A DNA stretch of 64,000 nt. Origin: Chitinophaga niastensis. Its GTDB lineage: Bacteria > Bacteroidota > Bacteroidia > Chitinophagales > Chitinophagaceae. A model generated the notes under the pieces. The model had not been told where the DNA came from. It was given only the letters and a program-made list of their open reading frames with translations, and made no database searches. Position numbers and translations under genes: made by a program. Positions 54,001 to 61,900 of the stretch are shown one piece after another. Within the stretch, counting starts at the first letter, position 1. Each line of letters starts with the position of its first letter. Where the stretch lies: contig NZ_PYAW01000003.1 in the NCBI RefSeq assembly GCF_003014755.1, positions 372,001-436,000 on the forward strand, read 5' to 3'.

Positions 54001-57000
54001 GCCAGGGGCTTAACAGCCGGTATAAACATTTTAACGGTAGCACCTTTATTATGTTGCGGAAATGCATTCTGATACAACTCGTACACATGCTGCAATTTTG
54101 CACAATCCACCTGGCCTGGTTTCGTTACACCGGAAGAAGGAAATGTTAATGAATCAGCGTATGCAATGCAACCGCCGATAACCTTTTTCATAATGCTGCG
54201 GGTACTACTGGTACTGCCTTGTGCAGCCTTGCACTGTTGTATAAATGTAAGATAGGCATCTACCGTTTGTTGCTGCCCGGTTTTCATGTTCATAAATTTC
54301 ACAAACAGGTTATTCTTTGCTGTTTGTGATTCATTATCCCATGTTTCCGGCACAGGGGTAATGCCGGGGTATTTTACATTAAATGTGCTGTAAGCTGCCA
54401 TTACCGTATCGCAGGTAGTGCAGGCAGTGGTTGTTCCACCGCATTGCAATACCGGGGGCAATAGTATAGGCTGCGTCAGTTGCTGACACTGATTACCGGC
54501 ACAAAGCCCGCGGAGTGTATCCAGCGCACCATTGCTGATAGTAGTATTATATACGCGCAGCATATAGTTACTGAACGAACCATAACTGGCCTGCAATTGC
54601 AGATAACGATTATATTTCTGTGTAATATTATCACACTCGCACGCCGTGGGTTTACCACTTACCTGTGCATTACCTGTTCCCAAAGGCTGGTTATAGGCTG
54701 CAGGTACATCTATCAAAAAGCCATTGCAGATAACGGCATCGGGGTTGCCGCCTTTCACTGTATTTACATAATCCCGTATCGCATCATCAAAATTCTTCCA
54801 AACGCTGGTGCTGCCTGGTTTTACGCTGCTGGCACCAAAAGGATGCGTGGCATCTCCACCTTCCTTACATACACTGATCAACCGGTTGATGATGGCAGCA
54901 GAATCTGTAGACTGAACAAATCCGCAGGCAGACAACTTATTCCACCAATAGCTGGCGTAATTAATACAATTGGTGTTTACCATCGCATCCACCTGTTGCT
55001 GCACCTTTTGTTTTACCAGGTTGGTATCAGTGGCATTCAGCAAACTGTTATCGATATTTGCAGCGATGATATTTTTACTGTTCTTAAATACACGGGATAA
55101 TTCATCCGGTACTGCCGGCATACCTCCAGCAAAAAGGTACCCCTGCTCTACTACCTGGCGTTTTTCCTGCAGATAAGCTGTTTTAAAATAATTCCAGGCC
55201 TGATCCAGCTCCGGTGTGCAAAGCAATGTAGTGTTGAATACATTCCCTGCTGTTTCAAACTGTTTTTCGCAGGTTGCATCCAGTGCACCACCAGTTCCGC
55301 ACTTCACCATCGTATTGGAAAACGCCCACATATTGATATAAACCGCACTAAATATCAACTGCCTGACCTTCCTGTATCGCAGCATAATATCTTTCATCAC
55401 GGCCACCTGGCTGGGGAATCTTTTGAAATACGGATCAGGATTATTGGCAGAAAAATTAGATGCCGGTGCCTCCGTCATTGCCAGCGGGTTCAGGAAACCT
55501 TTTTGTACTGCCTCCTGAAAAGTGCTGATATTATCCATCTGCTCATCCCAGTTATGACTGTCGCTGATGGCCTCCCATCTGTCCAGTATTCCTTTTTCAG
55601 GATGTACATAAAGGAGTGTATTTGCCCAGCTATCTTTAAAATTATCGGAGAAATAGTCTTTGAATGCAGCTACACCTGGTCCGTTAAACCGATATTTACT
55701 GATGCTGTCATTAATAATATCCAGCTTATTATTATCATCGTAATAATAAATTCTTCTGAAAATACTGGAGAGATGCAGGAAACGATTGTTATCGATCACC
55801 GAATTAGGATCCGTAAAACCGGGCGTATGCCGCGCGTACAAACCAAATGGTGGTGTCATCTGCTGCAGCATCATGTCGCGATAATTTTCATACGACTTTT
55901 TCTGAACAGTATCTTTTTTACAATTCGTTAATTCTTTCTTTACCAGGGCCATTTGCTGGCGGTAAAAATCTTCAAAGCTCAGACAAAGATTATTTTTCAT
56001 GTAGATGCTGTCCTGCATGTAATCCATACCATATCGACTGATAGAAAGCCGCTTGGCTACACTGTAGGAACCTTCTTCCAGGAAAACGCTGAAAGTAGTA
56101 TCTATCTTTCCTCCTGATTGTCCACAACCACTGGTGATATTGTTCAGCGAAAAATTATGTTTCTCTATCGTTACCGGTTTTTTATCCGGCATATGCTGGT
56201 TATTACAATCATCTGTAATAGTGATGTTAAGATCGTACAGGCAATCATAGCACACAGGTTGTTTGTTGCAGTTATCCAGCAGCATTGACTGCGGATCTAC
56301 TGAATAATGAAAGGTATAGGTGCCTCTTTGTGGAACCAGCAAGCCTTGCGCAGCTACTATGTCACTACCCGAAATAATGTTATTGGTAGGACTGATCAAT
56401 ATATCTGTTTGCAGTGAATCCCGGTAAGATGCCAGTGTGGCCAGGCTGGCTGGAGCAGATCCGGCCAGTGCAGTAGCTACTGTTCTTCCCTTCATATCTA
56501 CATAACTAACACTGTATTGCCCGTTGGCATCACGTACCATGTTTTTGCGGTAATGGGAAGCATCACCGGCTTCCGTACCAAACAACGCATCCAGGTCGCT
56601 CTGGCTGGCAGGCCCGTAATAATATTTTGTTTCCTTACCACCGCCCAGCTGAAATACGGGACCTGCTCCTCCTTGTGCCGCTATGCGCCCGGTATTGTCC
56701 TGTACATATTTTATTTCTGAAAAAGGATATCCTTCCGCATCGGGAATGTATTTATTAAACCCGTTATTTACATCAGGATTTTGTGGCGAATAGTAATTGG
56801 ATGTACCGGCAGACACATTCATGGGCCTTGCGCCGGTAGCACAATAATCCGCCGGATTTATCAGCGTATCATATTGTGATGCATCATAGTATACAGCACT
56901 GTTGATGTTGTTCCGGTTAAAGCCCGGCGTAAATCCTATCACATTATTCACAGTAGGTGCCGGCAATACCTGTATGGCCGGCCTGCCCTGCTTATCATAA

Positions 57001-58067
57001 TAAGTAGCCCCTACAATAGTGGTGTTGGTGGTATTATCTTTTGTTACCGTTTGCCTGTTACGTAATGTACCATCGTAGTATTGCACCACACTTTTTCTTT
57101 TTCCTTCTTCCGCAAAAGAAGTGGAAGCCTGCCAGTTGAGCAACGGCTCATGATTACGGATGACTGCCTGACCGAGTCCGGCACCACCAAAGTCGCTGCT
57201 CCAGCGGGTCGTCTGCCGTTCTCCGGATGACATTTTCTGGGCACCTCTTACACGGCAAAATACGGTACCGTCATTGTCGTATAAAAGCGGAATACGATAG
57301 CGTGTATCCGTTACTGTTACCCGTGTAGCATTATTTCTGAATATATTGGCAGGATAGTCCGGCGCCCCTGTATAACGGCTCAGCATATCCGCACTTACAA
57401 ATGCCCATTCCAGGTCATATTCTGCAGCGCTTTTACTGATACCCCAGCTCACTGCCAGCTCATCATTCATCACATTACCGGAAATCGCAGTAACATCGCA
57501 ACCGGCGCAATTCATCGCATAGTTACGGTTAATACGGATATCAGCAGAAAGCATTAAAAAACGGAGCGCAGTGGCCGGATCTATTCCTTTTGCCGTTATA
57601 TCGGTAACGACTATACGTACCTTATGGGCATCATTGAAATAGAAGATATCGTTTTTATTATAAGCATTATTCTTACTGTACGTAAGCGTAAACGCACGGT
57701 TGGCAATAGTGCCTTCCTGTGTACTGTTGGCAGGCGTATAATAAATAGTTGCCTTCAGTACTACAGAAAAAGTATCCGGCAATGCCCCGGTAGCCGTGCT
57801 GAATTGCTCCGGCTCATTATAGGCAAACGTGATGATGTTAATCATCTCGCTGGTACTTAGCACGGTAGACTTCCTCGCAGGCGTGAGCAGCAAAGAATCT
57901 GTTACTACCAGTTCAGCATTCTTTACCAGCTCCCCTTTATTGCCTAACAGGGAAACCGTATTTTCTTCATATTTCGTTTGTGCAAATATCTGTTGACCTG
58001 TTACCAGGCTCAACATAGCGTACAGGCTTATTGCAAACAGGATACTAATGCGCTTCATAAGATTCAT
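48006..58067 (-). CDS. Giant RHS-repeat polymorphic toxin with C-terminal HExxH tip
   Basis: 3353 residues. Signal peptide (ISILFAISLYAMLSLVTGQQ) and N-terminal beta-rich domains lead into YYDKQGRPAIQVLPAPT-type repeats (from about 360). A Cys-rich middle follows, with a duplicated module at about 1320-1776 and 1815-2222, then canonical YD/RHS repeats from about 2330 (YRYNSLNNIVSQYTPDAGTS, YTAYDVMGRITEVGEKEQ, YDAIGNLIKDFKEGINNIEW). The core ends in NVYDYGFRIYNPRLGRFLSI, YPELTPYQFASNTPIRAVDL, DGLEG (about residue 3080). The variable tip (about 270 residues) has HTLAHEVTHFFLRLHP with HEVTH at 3252-3256 and an Ala/Gly-rich tail. RHS shells enclose a toxin; a peptidase-like tip is inferred. Confidence 0.9.
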   Translation of the reverse strand: MNLMKRISILFAISLYAMLSLVTGQQIFAQTKYEENTVSLLGNKGELVKNAELVVTDSLLLTPARKSTVLSTSEMINIITFAYNEPEQFSTATGALPDTFSVVLKATIYYTPANSTQEGTIANRAFTLTYSKNNAYNKNDIFYFNDAHKVRIVVTDITAKGIDPATALRFLMLSADIRINRNYAMNCAGCDVTAISGNVMNDELAVSWGISKSAAEYDLEWAFVSADMLSRYTGAPDYPANIFRNNATRVTVTDTRYRIPLLYDNDGTVFCRVRGAQKMSSGERQTTRWSSDFGGAGLGQAVIRNHEPLLNWQASTSFAEEGKRKSVVQYYDGTLRNRQTVTKDNTTNTTIVGATYYDKQGRPAIQVLPAPTVNNVIGFTPGFNRNNINSAVYYDASQYDTLINPADYCATGARPMNVSAGTSNYYSPQNPDVNNGFNKYIPDAEGYPFSEIKYVQDNTGRIAAQGGAGPVFQLGGGKETKYYYGPASQSDLDALFGTEAGDASHYRKNMVRDANGQYSVSYVDMKGRTVATALAGSAPASLATLASYRDSLQTDILISPTNNIISGSDIVAAQGLLVPQRGTYTFHYSVDPQSMLLDNCNKQPVCYDCLYDLNITITDDCNNQHMPDKKPVTIEKHNFSLNNITSGCGQSGGKIDTTFSVFLEEGSYSVAKRLSISRYGMDYMQDSIYMKNNLCLSFEDFYRQQMALVKKELTNCKKDTVQKKSYENYRDMMLQQMTPPFGLYARHTPGFTDPNSVIDNNRFLHLSSIFRRIYYYDDNNKLDIINDSISKYRFNGPGVAAFKDYFSDNFKDSWANTLLYVHPEKGILDRWEAISDSHNWDEQMDNISTFQEAVQKGFLNPLAMTEAPASNFSANNPDPYFKRFPSQVAVMKDIMLRYRKVRQLIFSAVYINMWAFSNTMVKCGTGGALDATCEKQFETAGNVFNTTLLCTPELDQAWNYFKTAYLQEKRQVVEQGYLFAGGMPAVPDELSRVFKNSKNIIAANIDNSLLNATDTNLVKQKVQQQVDAMVNTNCINYASYWWNKLSACGFVQSTDSAAIINRLISVCKEGGDATHPFGASSVKPGSTSVWKNFDDAIRDYVNTVKGGNPDAVICNGFLIDVPAAYNQPLGTGNAQVSGKPTACECDNITQKYNRYLQLQASYGSFSNYMLRVYNTTISNGALDTLRGLCAGNQCQQLTQPILLPPVLQCGGTTTACTTCDTVMAAYSTFNVKYPGITPVPETWDNESQTAKNNLFVKFMNMKTGQQQTVDAYLTFIQQCKAAQGSTSSTRSIMKKVIGGCIAYADSLTFPSSGVTKPGQVDCAKLQHVYELYQNAFPQHNKGATVKMFIPAVKPLAARMATVASSVHTFPDTTTVTDPQTGEQLTTVHDAMGKVTVFPQPGSGSTPAPTNTTVATMSATALAVAPPPTPTGTWVDTTLDAKQLFEWWFTSQLGLQGQGYTYLNYADWLINSCGYKLHQLPWSTDTVYADKSALQQIWNQFNNKYPASQSTISETIDIGGSNQPPVLSFVDVFQGYNQTQWVNGYVYDKWDVGHFPGPVMERAANGSLNGVPGLTIEERSYLPVKMGLLPLNASITSATYSLYDWQGVSCNPGGSTGNCSFGSAHYRNINDNPHAQISMAGGFFIPGVNNLLQAPSQLGTATVVIPTVTDGIVCCSTTTFISAQDFTSLDATALVQSAYNNVSAVKVNYPFAFAVIEGDLHKDGRYAFSNRLNVSYTAARCDVFTAFVNNVLGTSLNVTEIKDLYKYHAALSINDNCNDAPAYTGSPADNSCSTSTPCSTVPDILNVPAAGVVMPATINCALLSETYKNFIADFPGHLNGATFKIYLPGGGGAAALSARALSTAPVQEATPLPDTAMINHKAARMLAPAAGSTIISGQWVDTTMNAKQLFEWYFAQYLGSGGNGYTYANYADWLVNGCGYKLNQLPWSDTVYVRQDTLQNIWNRFIQRYPAGNNIISEPVNVPMYKLLHTYFGNDGNVDVTGRPDPTYPYLEAGTWTSGYWYTERSSFHLDLNVIPGNANITAAQLSLSAMMYPWSNGAAHFRYAANMNVNGVLSGVTGLYIPSSTVWVSQPFHDGAPQGIIPTVTQIANIGSSGDFYSNQDFPGLDMLAMLKPHYDAVHASAVNYPFVLDLNDESNAYKRYTFGGVGSSLPVGKGATLVVNYTAARCDVFTTFVNNALGTQLGLVAIKSLFSSKGRLDIDNNCATATPGTPCVSKSVYPDTLLLCSFARPSFETITDVQPDPCKDSISLAYAAASEIFRHYKDSLVGNFADSYSRKCLSAGAYEQFAVLHPVSEYHYTLYYYNQSGNLIKTVPPAGVQPNRNKAWLDQVAQKRAAGQLQAPAHTMATIYRYNSLNNIVSQYTPDAGTSSFWYDRLGRLAVSRNAEQLKSNKYSYTAYDVMGRITEVGEKEQPNQITNTISANPVSLNSWINYANNRYPQQQVTRTVYDVASPTINSLYNEFNQKAYALRNRVSYAQYFAQLQYGGFVNGIYIPTYLNYDYGIYYSYDVHGNVDTLLHHYRTGAMSQNGYNQFKLVAYGYDLISGKVNLVSYQPGKADALYHRYEYDAVNRLTDVYISTRSAYIGDKNVEEHESRYTYYKHGSLARQETGQNRVQGLDYAYTLQGWMKGVNSTALNPAFDMNGDGAGLASRDAFGYSLSYYMGDYKAINAGVQPFASAGGYLGSTVYKDLFNGNISSMHVSIKGLQTQLYNYRYDQLNRLVSMDAYKGFDSLRNNWSAITPTNAYSERIVYDANGNIQTYRRDGRADKPAMDQLTYQYRNGTNLLDYVKDAVGDAAYSEDIDNQAPGNYTYDAIGNLIKDFKEGINNIEWTLYGKIKKITKADGSTIAYTYDVAGNRISKEVRTKGKSVFTWYARDAQGNTLSVYQLDNNGNRVTLNEQYVYGSSRLGTINRNAILNNNVSLPSQYLGKLGATYSDQQLRGTRQYEMNNHLGNVLLTVSDKKFFANNGYDADIMSASDYAPFGMTLVGRSYSKEGYRYGFNGKEKSDEVYGQGNVYDYGFRIYNPRLGRFLSIDPLQKKYPELTPYQFASNTPIRAVDLDGLEGVQYLEAHTDKKGKTTMKRVVEVDVYVAISRNEKSVHFYSKTPADDADVKKSVESDLKQEFKDDKFKDAEGHDVVWKFNVTTFQVDDKGTIDSKHKTLAGDDKFAKLNEAGKTEYRGVIVQRQHISEQVVPAEPTNLPVTEDGYFEHGFNISVNDQYYSARNQKSHTLAHEVTHFFLRLHPLKEVRDPDNTPAGHAGAGGGILNYGTAVFSFPGQIKSSPDQKTTVSFDGLKGVTQTNVSDILQSVPQRPAPAVDPAAAAAAGAAAGAVHP
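51400..54110 (-). repeat. Internal tandem duplication inside the RHS gene
   Basis: Two protein segments of about 450 and 410 residues are clearly homologous: 52740-54110 and 51400-52626. Both hold a C-L---Y--F---FP-H--GAT-K motif at their start, WVDTT-(L/M)-(D/N)-AKQLFEW-F, YTY-NYADWL-N-CGYKL-QLPW, NYTAARCDVFT-FVNN-LGT and an Asn/Cys ending. Each contains a DNRLRE-like beta domain. The spacing argues for one unequal duplication, now well diverged (far below DNA identity useful for recombination). Confidence 0.75.
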
Positions 58068-58094
58068 AGATAAATTGACAATGCTTCATTTACC

Positions 58095-58913
58095 TCACAT
58101 TACGGGTATCACCTTATAACCTTCATATTTTTTTTGTGCATAAAACTTTTGCCCTACCTGGTAAATAAAATTGCTTTCAGCAAAAATATTCAGGTCGTAT
58201 GCATCATTTTTCTGATCGCTAAAACTCATGTTGATCACGCCGGTCATGGTTTTTCCCTGCGGCTCCTTCTCTTCCCGCTTATCTTTTTCGTCCCCTCCTT
58301 TCCTGTTATCTTTTTCTTTTTCCTTCTCCACTTCTTTTCCTTTTTCTCCTCCAAAAACTACTGTGGAATAGTAATAAGAAATTTTACTCAACAGGTAGGT
58401 AGTGGGATTATACACTAAATCCATTTGCGAGTACTGCATGCCGGGGTTGAAATAAATGCTCAGCGTTTTGTTGCCGTTGGCTGCAGTAGTGAGTTTAAGA
58501 TCCTTCAGGAAGGCCTGGTTAAAAGACGAGTCCAGCAGCGGTGCATCAATAAATTTCTGGTATGGCTGCCGGGGGTAAATATAGATAGCAGAGTCGTGAT
58601 GATCAACAACCAGCATATATTGTTCTCCCTGCAAAGACTCAACACTATCACGCATGTTCCATAAGAGATTATTATGAATTTTGAACATGCCGGTGGCGTG
58701 TTCCAGCACTGTGGCCTGGTGTGCACTGTCAGCAAAATCGTAGTTCATATTACAACTGAAGTATTGCTGATCAACATACTGATGCATGATGGAACTCATT
58801 TCCATCAACTCTGCTCCCCGTTGCCCCAGTCTTATACTTGTATTCTCATCGTTCTGGGCTTTGATACCGGTGGCCAGGGCCATCAGCATAAATATCATAC
58901 ACATTTTTTTCAT
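58095..58913 (-). CDS. Exported protein of the RHS cassette
   Basis: 272 residues from MKKMCMIFMLMALATGIKAQ, a clear signal peptide. An ATG at 58964 is also possible: it overlaps the stop of the preceding gene as ATGA and would add 17 residues. The mature protein is beta-rich (YMLVVDHHDSAIYIYPRQPY, NKTLSIYFNPGMQYSQMDLV) with a Lys/Glu-rich insert (about 195-225) that looks like a flexible spacer. No known domain is recognised. Its place between the two giants of the operon suggests a chaperone, anchor or processing role. Confidence 0.75.
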   Translation of the reverse strand: MKKMCMIFMLMALATGIKAQNDENTSIRLGQRGAELMEMSSIMHQYVDQQYFSCNMNYDFADSAHQATVLEHATGMFKIHNNLLWNMRDSVESLQGEQYMLVVDHHDSAIYIYPRQPYQKFIDAPLLDSSFNQAFLKDLKLTTAANGNKTLSIYFNPGMQYSQMDLVYNPTTYLLSKISYYYSTVVFGGEKGKEVEKEKEKDNRKGGDEKDKREEKEPQGKTMTGVINMSFSDQKNDAYDLNIFAESNFIYQVGQKFYAQKKYEGYKVIPVM

Positions 58914-58960
58914 ACCTGTATTTTTAGATCTCCTGATATTATTTAACTGATTGAACGACA

Positions 58961-61900
58961 TCATTGAGAAATTTTTGTTTGACTACTCCTTGTTTCCTTC
59001 AGTGTTTTAACGCCTTCTTCTGTTTCTTTTTTCACTCTTATCAATGTGCCTTCATCATCATATTCATAATAGGTAGCGTAGTTATTCTCGTCCAGATCAG
59101 CCACCAAGCGAAGGCTTACAGGATCATACACATAAGATTTCATATTGGCATTAAACGGATGTATCCGCAGATCATCAAAGAGCAATTCATTATTTCCTGA
59201 TTGCAGGAATAATCTGAACAGTGTTGCTCCGGCAGGAACATCTACCACCGCATCATATCGCTGCCAGCCTTCAATGCGCACGCCGGTAGCTACCAGCCAT
59301 ACAGCAGCATTACCGCGGCTGCCAAAACCTACACCCAGCGGGAGTTTATTACCTATCACGGCATTGTTGTTATTATCTCCTTTTACTTTTACCCAGCCAC
59401 TTACCACATACTTACCACCTTTTATAGGTGCCGTACCAGGCAGTATCACATTAGCAGGTTTTACATTATTCATTTTTACACAATAGCTGACGAGGTTCTT
59501 TTTGTAGGAACCTGCGCTATCAACCGGATAAGTATTGGGATAGAAACTACCGGCAGGGATAAGCACTTTAGTTGGTGCGTTGTTACGGCTCCAGCTGGCT
59601 GTAATACCCAGATCATAATAATCATTACCAAATTGCGGGAATCCGAAATGATGACTACGTTCTGTTTTAAAACTGATTATTACATCATATAACTGGCCTG
59701 CCACCAACCGCATCGGGATACTGAAACCTCCATTAAATGTTACCAGCCTGTTGCCCACCGTCATTATATAGGAAGTGCTGCGACCGCCTCTGAAATCAAT
59801 ATAAAATCTATAGAAATCTGTATTGGTAGCCTGCAATTTGCCTCTCCATACAATTGTTTGCCAACCCGTAGTACAGTTCAGGGTAGGATCCGGACTTACT
59901 TTTTGTGGCCAGTAAAAATTAACCACAGGATCTATACGGTTAATGGTTCTGCCACAACCGCTGTAAGTTCCCGTGAGCCCCTTGCCCCTTGGAGTAACTA
60001 TCTCCTGGTAATTACGGGTAGAATCTATTTTTATAGAAAGCGTTTGTAAGGTATCTGCAGCACCGCTTACGGCAAAATCAACGTTGCGGATGTTATTGGC
60101 TGGCAGGCTAAGGCTGTAGGTACCGGTATGACTGTCTGCATTGGTAATGGTAAAGCCATCAAATACCCGTTTATCTTTACACAGGTCTGTACATGCTTTG
60201 GTAGCATAATTATAATCTTCAAAACCATCAAAGAAGGTTTCGTGTTGACGGGCATTCTGCACGGCTGTTAGCGCCAGTTGCTGGTTATAGCCGTAGCTAC
60301 CTGAGTTATAACGGTATAGTGCATCGTAATTTTCCGTTTCAAATCCTTTCTTGTTAAAGTATTGCTGTACGCTGGTCCATAACCATTTACTGGTATCTGC
60401 TGTCATTTGCAGACCATTGGGAGTAAAGCTCCAGAATGGTACAAAATCTTTCAGCACACCTTCATTGCGTGTATCCGTTTGCGTAGTAGCGGATGCTACA
60501 CTTTCATTCCGGTCATGATAATACACATATTGTTTATTGCCCCGCCATGCGCCCAGTATGCCAAAACGATAAGGGTTTATCATAGAGTCGCTGATAAACT
60601 GTTTGCAGAGCTGCCCAACGGAATCCACGATTATTTTATAGGTCACAGTAAGCTGGGGCGCGGCATGTATCTTACCATTAAAGCTATTTTTAGCATTAAA
60701 GCTCAGGAAGTTGGTCCACTGGTGATCGTTATTAGGTGGATCCGTCCGTTGTTCTTCGAATAAAATACCATAGTTCCCGCCCCGGATAATATCCTGTACC
60801 AGGTTAGTACACGATATATTCTGGTAGTTATAATTATTTACATTACTTACCCTGTTAGCATCCGTTACAGGGACATTATATCCATTCCCAATACCCCAGG
60901 GACTGGTCACTCTTCTCAGGTAAGCAGCAGATGGTGATTGGAAATAAGTATTGTTATTAGCCCAGTCGTAGTTAGATTCCCGGCACCTGCGGCCACCCTG
61001 TGTTACACGGGCAAAAAGATCTCTCACTGTATTATAGGGTACAAAAGAGATAGTGGCATTGGTAATGATAGCATTAGATGGAATCAGCGAAAAGTTAAAA
61101 GACAGCACAGACTTACTAAGCTGTTGCCTGGATGCCCTTCCATACCAGCAACCCCATGACCCTGATTGAGAATCTATATAATCCATGCTGCCGATCACAT
61201 AATCATTATTATAGCGTGGTGTACTTGCAATTGGGCTATTGGGCCCCACTCTGTCGGAACGAAACAGGGTTACTGAAGGTTCCAGCGTAAGCGGTTGAAA
61301 ATACCGTGGCACTTTGTATACGGTGTCCTTTACATACCAGTGATTTGCCACTTTCCAGAAATCATTGAAAGTAGCTGTGCTGGCACTCAGCACCCTGGTA
61401 TCATTATCGATCACAATGCGGCGCTGACCATTTATTGTACGCACAGGATTAGCAAGAGATACGATACTGCCGGCACCGGCACCACTCATATTTCTCCGGC
61501 CGGAACGCACAATTTTCATGGTCACAATCTTACCTGTAAAAGGTCTTCCTTCCTGGTCAATAAAATAAATACCACTGTGCTGCTCTTTACCTTTGGCAGC
61601 ATCCAAAGCCCAGATCCTTGTCCTGGACAGGTTGTTGTCCCAGTTAACCGGGCCACATAAGTTAGGATCATTCACAATCACAGCAGCACTGCGGAACACC
61701 GGTGTAATATTCGTTACACCTGCTTCCAGGTAAGCATCTACCACCATTTCATCACCGCTCCTGAAATATTTTTCAAAATAGGAAGGCACATTATCACTAC
61801 CGAAAAGTTTGCCTCTTACAATCTGTAAGTTCTTATTATCAAAGGTGGCACCGAGGTTGGTATAAGCTGGCCCCATACCATCATACGCCCACCAGGCAGG

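Noticed and set aside
54480-55100. 206-codon plus-strand frame inside the RHS gene
   Set aside because: It lies wholly opposite the RHS coding sequence, without signal peptide, domain or regulatory context.
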